The notes under the pieces are model-generated. The model saw only the letters and a program-made list of their open reading frames with translations, was not told the origin of the DNA and ran no database searches. Positions 22,765-36,665 of a stretch of 64,000 nt of DNA are shown piece after piece (the stretch's first letter is position 1; every line of letters starts with the position of its first letter). Position numbers and translations under genes: made by a program. Origin of the DNA: Sclerodactyla briareus (Eukaryota; Echinodermata; Holothuroidea; Dendrochirotida; Sclerodactylidae); NCBI GenBank assembly GCA_026419785.1, contig JAODTK010004998.1, forward strand, positions 124,001-188,000, read 5' to 3'.

Positions 22765-22870
22765 CAGCTAGATAATAGATATACAGACAGACAGACGATA
22801 GATAGATAGATAGGATAGATTAGATAGACCATGGGCCATCACAATAGCTCAAAGGCAGCATAGCTGGTTT
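22582..22870 (+). repeat. GACA / GATA microsatellite with a dispersed-element tail
   Basis: GACA repeats (about 22588-22690) grade into GATA repeats (about 22690-22825) with a second GACA patch inside. The block ends in gccatcacaatagctcaa and gctggttttgagctaa, an end that recurs after a short GATA patch at 56085-56155. It therefore looks like the 3' end of a dispersed repeat. Confidence 0.9.
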
Positions 22871-24404
22871 TGAGCTAAGATGCTTAGTACACGGGTGTGT
22901 GGGGGGGGTTCGACCCAAAGGAAACCCTCCCTTTAGTACGCCACTGTCCTGAAGTGGTGTCAATCCTTTCATTATCTAAAATACCAAGACTGTCCAAACT
23001 CTCTCCATTAATGTGCTAACCATTTCAATATTGAATCTCTCCTCTCTTTCACCCTCTCCGACCACTTCATACACCTTTAAGCATATATGACTCATCACTG
23101 CTACAGAAAGCTGCCACCATGGATAACAAGTTCTTGCTTAGTTGTCTAGCTAAGAAAAGTCTAACTTTATGGATTCCTCATATAGATTGTGGATAGGTCC
23201 ACAGTTTTGAGCGCGGTCGCATCGGCTGTCTAAAGTAACTACAGTTCGGAAATACTACCGTTGAATTGGTGCTAGAAGTGGCGTATTACGGTAATGATTG
23301 TAGTCTAGGAATTCCAGATTTCGTGAAATCGGATCGGGCTGGTTATTTCCGCAGTAAAATTTATGGAAGCACTTTGTATACTGCCGTCACATCATCGTGC
23401 CTCATCGCATACAACCGTCTTACTAGCGTGGAAACGGATGAGGGCGGGGCGTGGAAAACGGAGGAGGGGGTGGGGGTTACTACCCCCAAAGCCATCCACT
23501 CACATTATTGGGTGGATGCAATTAGTGTTTCAAAGAGCTCTGAACCAAATGAGTCTTGACGCCAATACTACAATCAAAATTTCCATACACTCGGCGTCCT
23601 TTGTTTCAGCAAGCCCGCTACGGAACATACACACAACAAAGTCTCTTCCTGAACTTTATTAATGATTATTTATTAATGATATTCCATGCTATATCAAAAT
23701 ACCATTCTTATATCGAGCTATATCAATCATGTTGTTCCAATGGGCTAAAACCACTGGACCCTGTGTGCTACTAGTCTGGTATGTGTTTTTTGAGGGAGTT
23801 GATCATGGCTTAGCATCAATGTTTAAACCCTTAATAAATGATGTTAATTGGTGGGAGAGGACATGTAGGGGAGTGGATCAGCACTTGCCAAATAACGGTT
23901 TTAAATGTGAGAAAAAACAAACTAGGGCTATGCCCCTTGTATTTGGTTTGAAATGCCTCATATTTGCAACTGGTTCACCGCACCCACAATTCAGGCGCCT
24001 AAACTTAGGGTTGTGCCGTTGCAGCAGTTCATGTATTTCCTTCAGTTACTCATTGGTAAGGAAAGTAAAATAAGTAATACCCTTAACTTAATAGGCATTA
24101 AACACTCTTAGAGAGGCCATACTTTACTAGTAACATTTTTATTTTCACCTTGACCCTGATTAATAAGGGTATAAACATATACATTGATAATTGAAATATT
24201 CCAATTACACAGTTGTTTGATACAAAAGTCAAGAAATTCCCTCCATAAAATTAAACTCTAATTTTCATTCCCATCGGGACTAATTGGCATGTAAAGAATG
24301 ACATTCGCACAGGCATTGAGAGGAGTCTCGACCCAAGTATGAAGTTAATTCAACCTAATCTGGAGATGGAGCATTCTGAAAATCTTTGCAGTCTTTCTAC
24401 ATAA
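22871..24404. other. Unique sequence, no gene seen
   Basis: Includes a G-rich patch near 23440-23490 (aggagggggtgggggttac). Plus-strand frames at 23266-23559 and 23729-24073 show no recognisable family. Confidence 0.3.
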
Positions 24405-26412
24405 CCAGAAAGCCATAAGACTTAGTGATTCCTTAGACAAACCGGTCTGGCTGTGTTTCAGTTTTTGATTTCATGCTTTAAACTTGAGATCATATCACTA
24501 ATGTACTAGCAAGCTTCATGACCAGCCAAGACAGGTTGGACATAGCCTGATTAGAGGTAAAGTAGGTCTGCCAAATACCAGAATTTTACAAGCCGTAATA
24601 TGATGGATCGCTTGAACTGTTGCACAACAATAAATTGCGTTAATGTACTCATCAAGGCGCACACCACCAGTTTGAACTCATCCCACCAGCATTTGGACTT
24701 CGCCTGATTACAAGGTAAAAGTGCCCACAATACCCGAATTTTACAGTTCCCTTTTTTGCCCAAAGTAAACCCCCTACTCATACAACAATAAACTAGCGTT
24801 CAGGTACCCTCATTCCGGAAAGCACACCCCACCAGACTTTTAACTTGATTCCCAGGCAGGCGCCCATATGTTGGACTTTCGTGCCTGATTCTATCAGTGT
24901 AAAAGTGCCCACCCTTCATCCAGCATTTCACAAGTTCCTACTGATTCTTTGGCCCACATTGACCCTCTACCCATACAACCATGAATAGCCTTCATGTACT
25001 CACCATGAGAGCACATCCCATCCAAGCTTTGAACTTGTCCCTGAGGCATGTTGGACTCTGCCTGATGTACGGAAGGTTAAAGTGCCCACAATACCAGGAC
25101 TTTTTACAAGTTTCCACTTTTTGCCCAAAATTGACCCCCTACTCATACAACATAAAGCGTTCATTAGTCATCATGGTACGCCCCACCAATTTGAACTTGA
25201 TCCCACCAGCATGTTGGACTTTTGCTGATTACAAGGTAAAATTGCCACAATACCAGAATTTTACAAGTTCCACTTTTTGCCCAAAATTGACCCCCTACTC
25301 CCTCCCTACCACTCATATCATCATAGCATTCTGGACTCGACGCATGTAGACACACCCACCATGTTAACTTGATCCCACTATGCATGTGGTGTTGTACTTT
25401 GCCTGATTACAAGGTAAAAGTCCCAAAGATACCAGAATTTTACAGTTTCCACTTTTGGCCAAAATCGACCCCCTACCCATACAAACATAAATAGCGTTCA
25501 TGTACGCCCATGAGAACACACCCCACCAAGTTTGAACTTGATCCACCAGGCATGTTGGACTTTGCCTGATTACAAGTAAACATTGCCCAAACTACCAGAA
25601 TTTTACAAGTTTCCCAACTTTTTGCCCAAATTGCCCCCTACCCATACAACAATAAATACATTTCCTGTACTCCCCATGATAAGCACACCCACCAAGTTTG
25701 AACTTGATCCACGAATTCATGTGGACTTTGCCATGATTACAATGTAAAGTGCCCAAAATACAGAATTTTACAAGTTTATTCCACTTTTTGGCCAAAATCT
25801 ACCCCCTACCCATACAACCAAAAATAGCGTTCATGTACTCCCATGAGAACACACCCCACCAAGTTTGAACTTGATCCACCAGGCATGTTGGACTTTGCCT
25901 GATTACCAGTAACGTGCCAAAATACGCAGAATTTTACAGTTTCCACTTTTTTTGCCAAATTGAACCCTACTCATCAAAATAATAGCGTTCCTGTACTCAT
26001 CATGGGAAGCACACCCCCACCAGTTTTGAACTTGATCCCACCCAGCATGTTGACTTTGCTGAATTACAAGTAAAAGGTGCCCCACACTACCATATTTTAC
26101 AAGTTGTCCACTTTTTTGGCCAAATTGACCCCCTACTCTACACAATAAATAGCATTCTGTACGCATCATGGGAAGCACACCCACAAGTTTGAACTTGATC
26201 CCACCAGGCTGTTGACTTTGCCTGATTACAGGTGAAATTCCCAAATACCAGACTTTTACAAGTTTTCCACTTTTTGTCCCAAATTGACCCCCTACTCATA
26301 CAAACAATGAAATAGCTTTTGTTTTTTTTTTTTCCCTGTTGTGCATGTACCCATCATGGGCAGCACACCCACCAAATTTGAACTTATCCCACCAGGCATG
26401 TTGGACTTAGGA
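24405..26412 (+). repeat. 165-bp satellite array (TR3) with its leader
   Basis: The array opens with the shared leader (ccagaaagccataagactta at about 24408). It then has about 11 units of roughly 160-175 bp with tgtactcatcatgg, cacaccccaccaagtttgaa, cttgatcccaccaggcatgt, tggactttgcctgattacaa and ttttgcccaaaattgacccc. Word for word this is a relative of one half of the TR2 unit (tgtactcatcatggggaac, caccaagtatgag, atccatccagg, tttttgaccaaaattcaccc). Both satellites therefore share an ancestral monomer. No gene is present. Confidence 0.88.
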
Positions 26413-26451
26413 GGAAAAAATTTAGGACTTAGGAGGAAAATAGTGGATTGA

Positions 26452-26715
26452 ATGGACTACAGAAGACAACATATACTTATTTTTTTCAAAAAGGTCTATG
26501 TGCATCACAATGCTATATCGTATCATGTTCACTATGGTGCCAGCCTTGTAAAGTTGCGGCCATTTCATATAATTGAGTGGCCAACGCTTTTTTTTTCTAG
26601 AAAGATTGACCCTGGAGTTACCTACAGTGGAACTTTGGTGCTTCTTTCAAGAATGGAAGACTTCTATGTTTTTTTGCCCGACTATATGCCTCTTCCAATT
26701 GATGGAGTCAGATGA
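26452..26715 (+). CDS. Compact 87-residue open frame of unknown family
   Basis: Begins MDYRRQHILIFFKKVYVHHN and ends at TGA. It is unbroken in a window where most reading frames are noisy, and the residues look protein-like: VKLRPFHIIEWPTLFF in the middle, then GVTYSGTLVLLSRMEDFYVF. The tail spacing of GxTYxGxxxxxxxxxEDFYVxL is reminiscent of the Tudor-type DFYVxL signature, but I see too little to claim that fold. It lies between the end of the 165-bp satellite and the degenerate end of the zinc-finger exon, on the opposite strand to the fingers. A twice-repeated gacttaggaggaaaa word lies just upstream (about 26405-26440). It could be a small gene, a 3' exon or an element relic. Confidence 0.35.
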   Translation: MDYRRQHILIFFKKVYVHHNAISYHVHYGASLVKLRPFHIIEWPTLFFSRKIDPGVTYSGTLVLLSRMEDFYVFLPDYMPLPIDGVR

Positions 26716-26719
26716 GGAA

Positions 26720-29497
<2,778 letters not shown>

Positions 29498-30095
29498 CTG
29501 TAATGAGAAAAGAAAGTCATTAGGATTTTAGCAATTTCGAAGTGGTAAATCGTCAAAAAGTCAAATTATGGAACGTCAACAAAAGGTACCAGAAAGCCAA
29601 AAGAGCTCCAAGGAACATTTTAGTGGTTCTAATCTGGCAACACTACGTGGTGGTCTTCTCTTGCGTACTGTAATTTTTGGAAACTGGCGGTCGGTCGTAT
29701 GCGGTCAGTCGATGGTCGGTATGTCGGTCCGTCTGTACGTCAATCTACCTGAAGCTATTAATATATTCATCATGGGTCATACATTTTGGTGGCAGTTTTT
29801 TTTATACAGGTCTGCTGGAGTCGTGTTAACAATAATAAAAATTATATAAATAATATTATAATATAAAATTACACTAAAAATATAAAATAGGAATGCAACA
29901 CTGCCAGTGATTCATTGCCTAAGTGTTGCATATTCTCCGGAGCATTCATAAGAAAATTGAATTTACCAATTGTATGGAGCAACTGTCACTGACCAGGCCG
30001 CTTCGTTGTCTAGGTTTATCAGACTTTATGGACTTTTAGCGTCTATTGATCACAACCGGCTGGGTGAGGAACCCCCAAAGAAGGAACCAATCACT
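29498..30095. other. Intron just upstream of the zinc-finger exon
   Basis: Includes a cggtcggtcg-like patch (29690-29740) and an AT-rich stretch (29835-29895). No exon recognised. Confidence 0.4.
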
Positions 30096-30849
30096 AGAAT
30101 CATGTCTAATATATACCAAATATGATCCCTCAACATCTTCAAACTTTGTTTTGGCTGACCTCAGGTGGACCATATGACTGATGCAAAATAATGGTGATTT
30201 TCAACTCATGTAGCTAATTTCCACTTTCAAACTTTTTTTTTGGCTGACCTCAGGTGACATATGACTGAGCAAAAAATGTGATTTTCAAACTCCATGTAGC
30301 TAATTCCACTTGCCAAGATCAAGGCCTCCATGTCTCTTTGTCAAGATTTACTTGTATTACAAGTTTTCAGGTGATCTTATGTTGACCTTAGATGACCTTG
30401 AAACTAACCAAAAAGTATAGCAAACCACTCTGTATGGTCAACCTGCCAGCATGAAACCATTATATCTTCTCATGGGAAGTTGTAGTGTTCATAAAGCGGA
30501 CCGTGACTGCGGACTGACCTTAGATGACCTTGAAACCAATCCAAATAAAGAGATGCATCAAACTTAGGACAATGTACATGCCAAGTATGAGCCATCTACC
30601 AGCTTTTTGGTGCACAGTTTTTGTGTTCCAAGTTGCAGATGTTGACCTCTGTTAACCTCATGTGACCTTGAAGCAGAGCTAGCAATGATAGGATCATTAC
30701 TAATTGGGCTGATCTATTGTCCATGCAAAAATCTATCTAGGTCAGGTTATGGCCGACATAGGCTTTAAATGGTTGAAATATCACATTTCCATGAGTTCAA
30801 TCTTTTATAACTAGAGCCACCAATGGTGCATTTTCAGTACTATTGTGTG
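30096..30849 (+). repeat. TGACC-rich dispersed repeat units
   Basis: Two near copies of a ggctgacctcaggtgac..catatgactga segment (about 30150-30230 and 30240-30310). These are followed by units with ttagatgaccttgaaacta and acatgccaagtatgagc words. Related to the units at 34980-36300, 38690-40260 and 55290-56160. Confidence 0.65.
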
Positions 30850-31190
30850 AAGTTTGATCAAATAGGCCCTTGAGCCCAAGTGAGACCGGGGCCGAAAATT
30901 CCAGAACAAACTGCAAGGTATGGCTGCCAGCACCATCCTTATGCGAAGTCAGCATGTGCACTAAAGAATTTGTAAGGGAGGATGCATTGTGCATAATTAA
31001 ACATGATGGGCCCCAGGCCCACACTGGCCACGGGTCCTAAATCCCTGGACACCCTGAAGTTACATCATTATTGCCGAACATCAGCACTGTGCATTAAAAA
31101 TTGTGGAGACACAAAAAAATTTTGCGGTATTTAATTTAATGGGCCCAATGGCCCAATATTCCAAAACCCCCAATGGCAATGTATCCTGTC
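30850..31190 (+). repeat. GGGCCC-rich dispersed repeat (family D), copy 3
   Basis: Three degenerate units with aggcccttgagcccaagtga, gggccccaggcccaca and gggcccaatggccca, each followed by a short hinge and catcagca or cagcatgtgca. Confidence 0.65.
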
Positions 31191-31690
31191 CACCGCACCC
31201 TATTTATCTCAGTAACTACCCAAATCGGTCACCCCCCCCCCCCTCCCGCGTCTCGTCATACAACGTTACACCACTTCTCCTCCCAGAGGAATGAACACCT
31301 ACCTTAAACAACCATTGCATCTGCTTCCCCCGGCAATGTTGATTTGAGTGGTACTTTGGCCATGTGTGGCACAATTACTAGTGAATCATCAGCGATAGAT
31401 CAGTTGTAAACTGCTTATCCTACCTCGCTGAAATCACAGAATTGAAGTGGTTGTCTTGGGCCGATATTGAACTTTTATTGCAGCTGGAAAATGTATACTG
31501 ACTTCCGACAAGCGGTGGGTCAAACATTCTAGGCCTCCTTCTGACATTTTGTTTTTGTTAGTTGTGGAAGCAAAGACAGCAAAACTGACCCGATACGAGT
31601 ATTTATCAGGGATTGGAGAGAGAGTTGTCCGTTGGTCGGTCACAACTTTTGTTAGGGTAGACATGAATACATTAGGCCACAGGGGTCCGT
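31191..31690. other. Unique sequence with a C run
   Basis: A C run sits at about 31231-31243. A 76-codon minus-strand frame (31434-31664) is not recognised. Confidence 0.25.
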
Positions 31691-31950
31691 AATGGAAGTG
31701 GGGGGATAGGAGTGGGGGAAATGTCTCCCCCTTGAAAATGAGGCAAAAAAAGGGAAAAATGATTTTTTTTCTGCGGTGTCTTCACCAGAGATATGATGAT
31801 TCTGATGAATCGATTGAACGATAAAGTGACACTTATTTGACTAAGGCCTTCTTGGAATAAATTTTCTCTCAGACCCCTTCGATCATTTTATAACCGTGAT
31901 ATCCAAAATGTTTCGCCCCTTGGATTTTTTCCTGCTCCGCCATGTGAGTT
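31691..31950. mobile_element. Possible G-rich-end miniature element
   Basis: gtggggggataggagtgggg, gaaatgtctcccccttgaaa and a closing cctgctccgccatg resemble the gaaatgtccccccccccc..tctcaaaagtgggg stretch at 60220-60290. Ends and target duplication are not resolved. Confidence 0.3.
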
Positions 31951-32131
31951 AGGCTTTGGTCTGAAGCAAACCAGGAATGAACAGAAACAGTCGTCTTTTG
32001 TTGTAGTGAAAAATAATGATGTTAGTAATTCATAGTTTATTCATCACATTGCTTTATGTATCTTTATACTAATCAGATGCGGATCCTGTTGTGTGTTGCT
32101 ATGTTGAACTTGTGGAACTTATAGTTATATG
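31951..32131. other. Unique sequence
   Basis: Nothing recognised. Confidence 0.2.
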
Positions 32132-32644
32132 TCAATTCAACAAACTGGTCATATAGGCTACATACCATAGGGAACCCGCCCTTGACTGTAGGTCCAACAT
32201 CTGCTTGAAAGTGTCGCTGATTTTGTTTTGTGGATGTGAAAAATTATCGAGTTCTATGAACAGCAATGTTACAAATTTGGCCCCCTGACTCACTGTGGAG
32301 TTGATTAACATTTGTAGAGTCATGAAATTTTCTTCCAGTGAAGCTATGGTATCCTGGTTCATCTTTTCCCGAGAGTATACCACAAGCCTGACATATTGAC
32401 CTCCTTGAAGTGGAATATCTAGGAACAGAACTCTGGCTCCAAAAATGGCTGAAATTGTCATGAAGATGATCGCTGCAATGAATTTCTGGCTCAGAATTAC
32501 CCCCCAAGAAGTTTTTTTTTCCATCAAGGAGGGTCCTTGTTTCGTCGTTGTTTTGGTATTTCTAGTTGTTAAAACAGTATGTGCAACCTGGCAACATACT
32601 CCATGCTTCATTATTGCTCTGGTTTTGTTCAAAAAACGCTCCAT
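32132..32644 (-). CDS. Unrecognised 170-residue protein with one membrane segment
   Basis: The longest clean single frame outside satellites and GC-rich sequence. It starts MERFLNKTRAIMKHG and ends WYVAYMTSLLN at TGA. A polar, Lys/Thr-rich N-terminus (1-54) is followed by a hydrophobic segment at about 55-76 (FIAAIIFMTISAIFGARVLF), then a soluble-looking region with an NST sequon at 115-117 and a second, less hydrophobic stretch GAKFVTLLFIEL. A basic N-terminus before a single membrane segment suggests a type II membrane protein, but no enzyme family is recognised. In-frame codons continue upstream of the ATG for about 14 codons to a stop near 32690, so the start is uncertain. It lies inside the inferred zinc-finger intron on the same strand. 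It could be a small intronless gene or one exon. Confidence 0.4.
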   Translation of the reverse strand: MERFLNKTRAIMKHGVCCQVAHTVLTTRNTKTTTKQGPSLMEKKTSWGVILSQKFIAAIIFMTISAIFGARVLFLDIPLQGGQYVRLVVYSREKMNQDTIASLEENFMTLQMLINSTVSQGAKFVTLLFIELDNFSHPQNKISDTFKQMLDLQSRAGSLWYVAYMTSLLN

Positions 32645-32699
32645 TTTAAGAATGTTCTCATCTATTTGTGCATTCGCTTTGTAAAAACGCTCATTTTTT

Positions 32700-33310
32700 T
32701 TTCACCTAAATGCAGTTCACTCTTGAGAAAGTAACTAACCTAAACAACACAGGGGTGAGAACGTTTGAATCACAATTTAGCACCAACTAGGGCTGAAATT
32801 CAACATTCTGTACATACTAATTCTCGATATTGTAAGAATTTTGAGGAAAATGTCATGAAAATATAACAGCATCTCAACGGAAACCCTGACTTTCCAATTG
32901 GTACATGCACACACACACGCGTGTGCAGGGGCGAATCAACCTTCTTTGATCCAGCTCGAGAAACGTTGTTCTTCTGGACAGGCCACTAGTGTACATGTAT
33001 GGGCATGTCACAGGGGTGAAATAAGAGATCGAAGACTCTGCTAATTGAATTGACATTTTCAGACTTTGTTAACGAGAGAATCCGATGAGAAAAGACTTGA
33101 TTGAATTTCTGATAGATCTGCTTCAATAAAATAGCTCATCTTAGACTACATCCATGAGTTGACTACCTGAAGTCATTATGGTGAGTTAGAACTCGATAAC
33201 ATGCGGAATGATATTACTAGTAACGGGCTGTTCACGGGACTAAGTTGGTATAGTAGAGTATCTTGTCAGTTGATATGGGTTTGCTATCCTGATTCCTGTC
33301 CACAGTATCC
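32700..33310. other. Unique non-coding sequence
   Basis: Contains a short CA / CG patch near 32908-32926 followed by gcaggggcgaa. No gene is seen. Confidence 0.25.
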
Positions 33311-33324
33311 GGAATATTTACACT

Positions 33325-33357
33325 CGGCGCAGTAGCCCAGATGGGTTCACTGCGCCG
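33325..33357. other. Strong 33-nt hairpin
   Basis: CGGCGCAGT at 33325-33333 pairs perfectly with ACTGCGCCG at 33349-33357. AGCCC (33334-33338) then pairs with GGGTT (33343-33347) around an AGAT loop, with one G-T pair and one bulged C. This gives about 14 stacked pairs. Function is unknown; it could be a miniature-element core or a structured RNA. Confidence 0.5.
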
Positions 33358-33689
33358 TCCGTTTATGGGAAGATGGAGCGCAGTTGATTGCCTGGAATAG
33401 GAGTACATTTGAGAGGGAGCGCAGAGATGATAGCGAAAAGTAGAGAAAAAAGCATTAAGAATACCTCATCTCCATCGAAGCTTTAGCTTTCTTCAGGACT
33501 GTGATGGAGGGTAGCCGTCACCAGTCAGCAATGGGCCTGGGTATTAACTGTCAAAGCAGAACGGAATGGTTCTCTCTGATTGCGAGGTAGTCCAGGCTAC
33601 CAGTCAAGGAAGCCCCCCCGAAGTCCCCTAGCACCATGCAGACATCATGTCAAAGCTGAGGTCAGCACCAAGTCAAAAGTCGAGTAAGC

Positions 33690-33845
33690 CCTGTTGTTGG
33701 CCGGTTCTGACACTGAGCAAGAAGATGCAACCGCGGACGATGCTGGAACGGACATCATAGGCGCTGACTACAAGGTTTCCCCTGGATCAGATGGACCAGG
33801 CAAGAAGTTCTGTATGGGGAGGGGCGGGTGGGCGCTGGGTAAAAG
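33690..33845 (+). CDS. Possible unrecognised exon, plus strand
   Basis: The frame reads GSDTEQEDATADDAGTDIIG, then ADYKVSPGSDGPGKKFCMG and GGWALGKR, ending at a good aaag|gtatgt donor (33845/33846). Acidic, low-complexity residues resemble a disordered linker. A stop precedes it, so the acceptor is unresolved. The 100 bases upstream are mildly coding-like in another frame. No family is recognised. Confidence 0.22.
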
Positions 33846-34979
33846 GTATGTGCATCCCTTATAAATTGCCATAAACAGGGGGGTTTTTGGGACAATTTAT
33901 TGCGCTGAGTGCTTGGTAATTGTCAAGTCGCTCACCGACGTGGACTTGGTTGGGCAATCGCTTTGGAAATTTATTTCACCTTACCCAATTACCCGGGTTT
34001 ACCTCGTACAACCCCTTGATTTTTTGGAATTGTGGTGGTTACCCCCGAACACAGATTTGTAGCAGTCAGTGAATGCAAGTGAGTGAGGTGGATGGATGGA
34101 CCGGACAAACAAACAACTAGACTATACCCCTACTAATCAGTGACCATTTCAAATTCGTCCGGACTAATTATTGACTATGTCTAACAAAGGAATAAGTTTT
34201 TGAAAATGTGACTAAGTTTGCCTAACTTATGCAAATTAGACACAATAGTCAACTTTCCTGTTGACTCCAATTTTCTCACTTCACTTAGCTCAGGACCAAT
34301 TGTGAACCACCCTTAATACTTTTCACCATCAAAATTCAACAAACTTGCACATTTGCATGAATGGAGCAAGTTATACACACTGCATAAAAACCCCTAGTGA
34401 CCCGAGTCATTGAAATTTTAGCGAGACTAAAGGTAGACCAACAGCTCATAGTGATTCTGGTCCTATCTAATATAAAGTTTGTCTGTATAGTCAGTGTCAC
34501 CCCATGCAATTTTTTCATTTCTACTCCAAATACCACCCAACTCCCATACCCCTCCCTTGGGAGTTAGTTCCCACTCACACACTCCTGTAAGTTCCTCTAC
34601 TGCAGGTGTAACTGACCATCAAACCCTGGCATTAAGTGAACAATACTGCTAAATAAGTACAATAATTTAGGGTAATCCTAACAGCTACACTGCTTCAGAG
34701 AGGCAGTTTTTTATAAATTCCGCACAGTTTTTCGGGTGTTTTACCCGCTATGGTCAGTGTAGGGGGGCCCAGGAGGGTTATGACAGTCAGAATGGAACTC
34801 AAGGTAAAAAGGGGGGGGGGGCAGGTTTTGCAATAGAGGAATCTCTGGTCTGTTACAGATAGGATACTAGGTTAAGATGAATGGAATACCATACCTGATG
34901 GGTTGAAATGAGTAAAACTCCAAATAGACATAGTTTTGCAACATTTTGTTATTGATACGTCAATCTAGAATAATAATAG
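33846..34979. other. Unique non-coding sequence
   Basis: Includes a G run at about 34811-34820. No gene or shared repeat is seen. Confidence 0.3.
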
Positions 34980-36300
34980 CGAGTTCAGCATCATGCTGGT
35001 CAGCTTTGGTGCCCTAAGACTATAGCATTCTTAAATAGGTAGCATACAGGTCCTCCAAGGTTGATTTGCAGGAATGTTATTATTTGACCGTTCTTGATCC
35101 ATAAGTGACCTTGAATGCCTTTGATGACATAAAACTTTTTTCTTGAAAAATGTTACCCTTCACTAATTATGCAGAGCCTGTCCCGAATTTCGAGCCATAT
35201 GGCAACGTCAGTCACTAAAGTTGGTTGCAGCCAAATGTAATTATTTGGGCGGTTGTTGGCCTTACATGACCTTTGATGACAATGACGTTTTTTATGAAAA
35301 TCTTGCCTTGATGTGATGCACCAAATTGCAAAAAGCCTACATAATCATACACCATCCCTATCGCTATTGCCCGAAAAGGTACAAACCGAGCTTTGAATTG
35401 ACCCCTTGTACCTGAAGACCAGGAGTCAGAACGAAGCGGAGTTGTTTCGTCTGTGTAGCCACAGAGCTCTATCAACCTATCCACACATTAACCGGTTTTA
35501 CTTCTTTGCCCTATAACTCCTAACATAAGCACATTTTTCTTAAGACTTGACCCTTTGACCTTTCAACAATTGTCACTTAGATTATGTCTGATCCACTTGA
35601 ATCCCCCAGAAATTGACCATGACAAACTCCACGAACACCCTACTGCACTAAAGTTCGATCAATCTTGTTTTTAATGAACTATGGAAATGACATTATTTAT
35701 GCAAATTAGTCACATCAATGACTTTCAGTTCGTGACCTTACATGTTGATAAATTGATTGAAGGTGTACCATCTCATACCGAAGTTCATGAAATTGACAAC
35801 CTTTAAAATCGGCAAAAATTAGGCAAATTGGACTACTTAAATGCAAATAATTTTAGTCATAATGACCTCTGTTGACCTTGTCCCTGCGGTAAAATCATCA
35901 GGACCATGAATAAACCATCTCCCACCAAGTTTAATGAAAAATCCCCACTGTCAAAATTGCATAATTTGCAATTAGACTACTAATTAGGAGCATATCTCAT
36001 GCAGAATCTACTCTTTTGTTGTACCTTCATAGTTGTTATTACTCCGAACGGCATCACCAATGCATCTACCGATCAGAGATATCCTGTCAACAGCCGGCTT
36101 CTGGGCCACTTTTTATTAGAATAGGCAAACTCATGCAAATGAGTATGGGCTCTCGACGAAAGTGGATGGCACTTGACAACTCTTCACCGCGCACCCTCCG
36201 CAAAAAGGTCCCAGCATAACGGCTTTCACGGTTCAGAAATATATCAAACTGCACATATGGACAGACAGACAGACGACTGACAGACAGACACACACACCAA
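34980..36300 (+). repeat. TGACC-rich dispersed repeat ending in a GACA tract
   Basis: Four to six poorly conserved units with tgaccttgaatgcctttgatgacat, gcaaattagtcacat, tgaccttgtccctg and ccaccaagtttaatga words. The block ends with cacatatggacagacagaca and further GACA units (36256-36296). The 3' tail resembles those at 22582 and 56085. Confidence 0.6.
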
Positions 36301-36339
36301 AGTGACCACTATGTCTCTCCCTTAACAAAGTTCAGGCGA

Positions 36340-36665
36340 TACAATGGAATGACATTGGGCATGACTCAATTACAGCATGTGAACCCCTGCTGACCTATGA
36401 CCTGACCCGCAGCTGAAGTTTGTGTTAACATGCTGAATTTTGTTTACAAGCTAAAAGTTTTGCCTGGCATGACAAAAAAAAGAGCGCTCTGATTCACACC
36501 AAAAAAACAATAGGCTCTTGTACTCCCATAAGAATGCAACACACCCCATTTCACACATGCTGGGACCAAGCGTTCTGGTCTTACAAACATTCACTTCTCC
36601 TGACCTCAGATGACAACTGAAACTGACCTCAAAAAAAAAAACAGGGGCAATCCATGGAGTTGCAA
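36340..36665 (+). repeat. TR2 satellite fragment
   Basis: One degenerate dimer with tgacctatgacctgacc, aacaataggctcttgtact, ccataagaatgcaacaca, and a second TGACCT block at 36600-36640. Confidence 0.6.

Noticed and set aside
22582-22830. CRISPR-like regular repeats.
   Set aside because: These are 4-bp GACA/GATA microsatellite units without spacers in a eukaryotic context.
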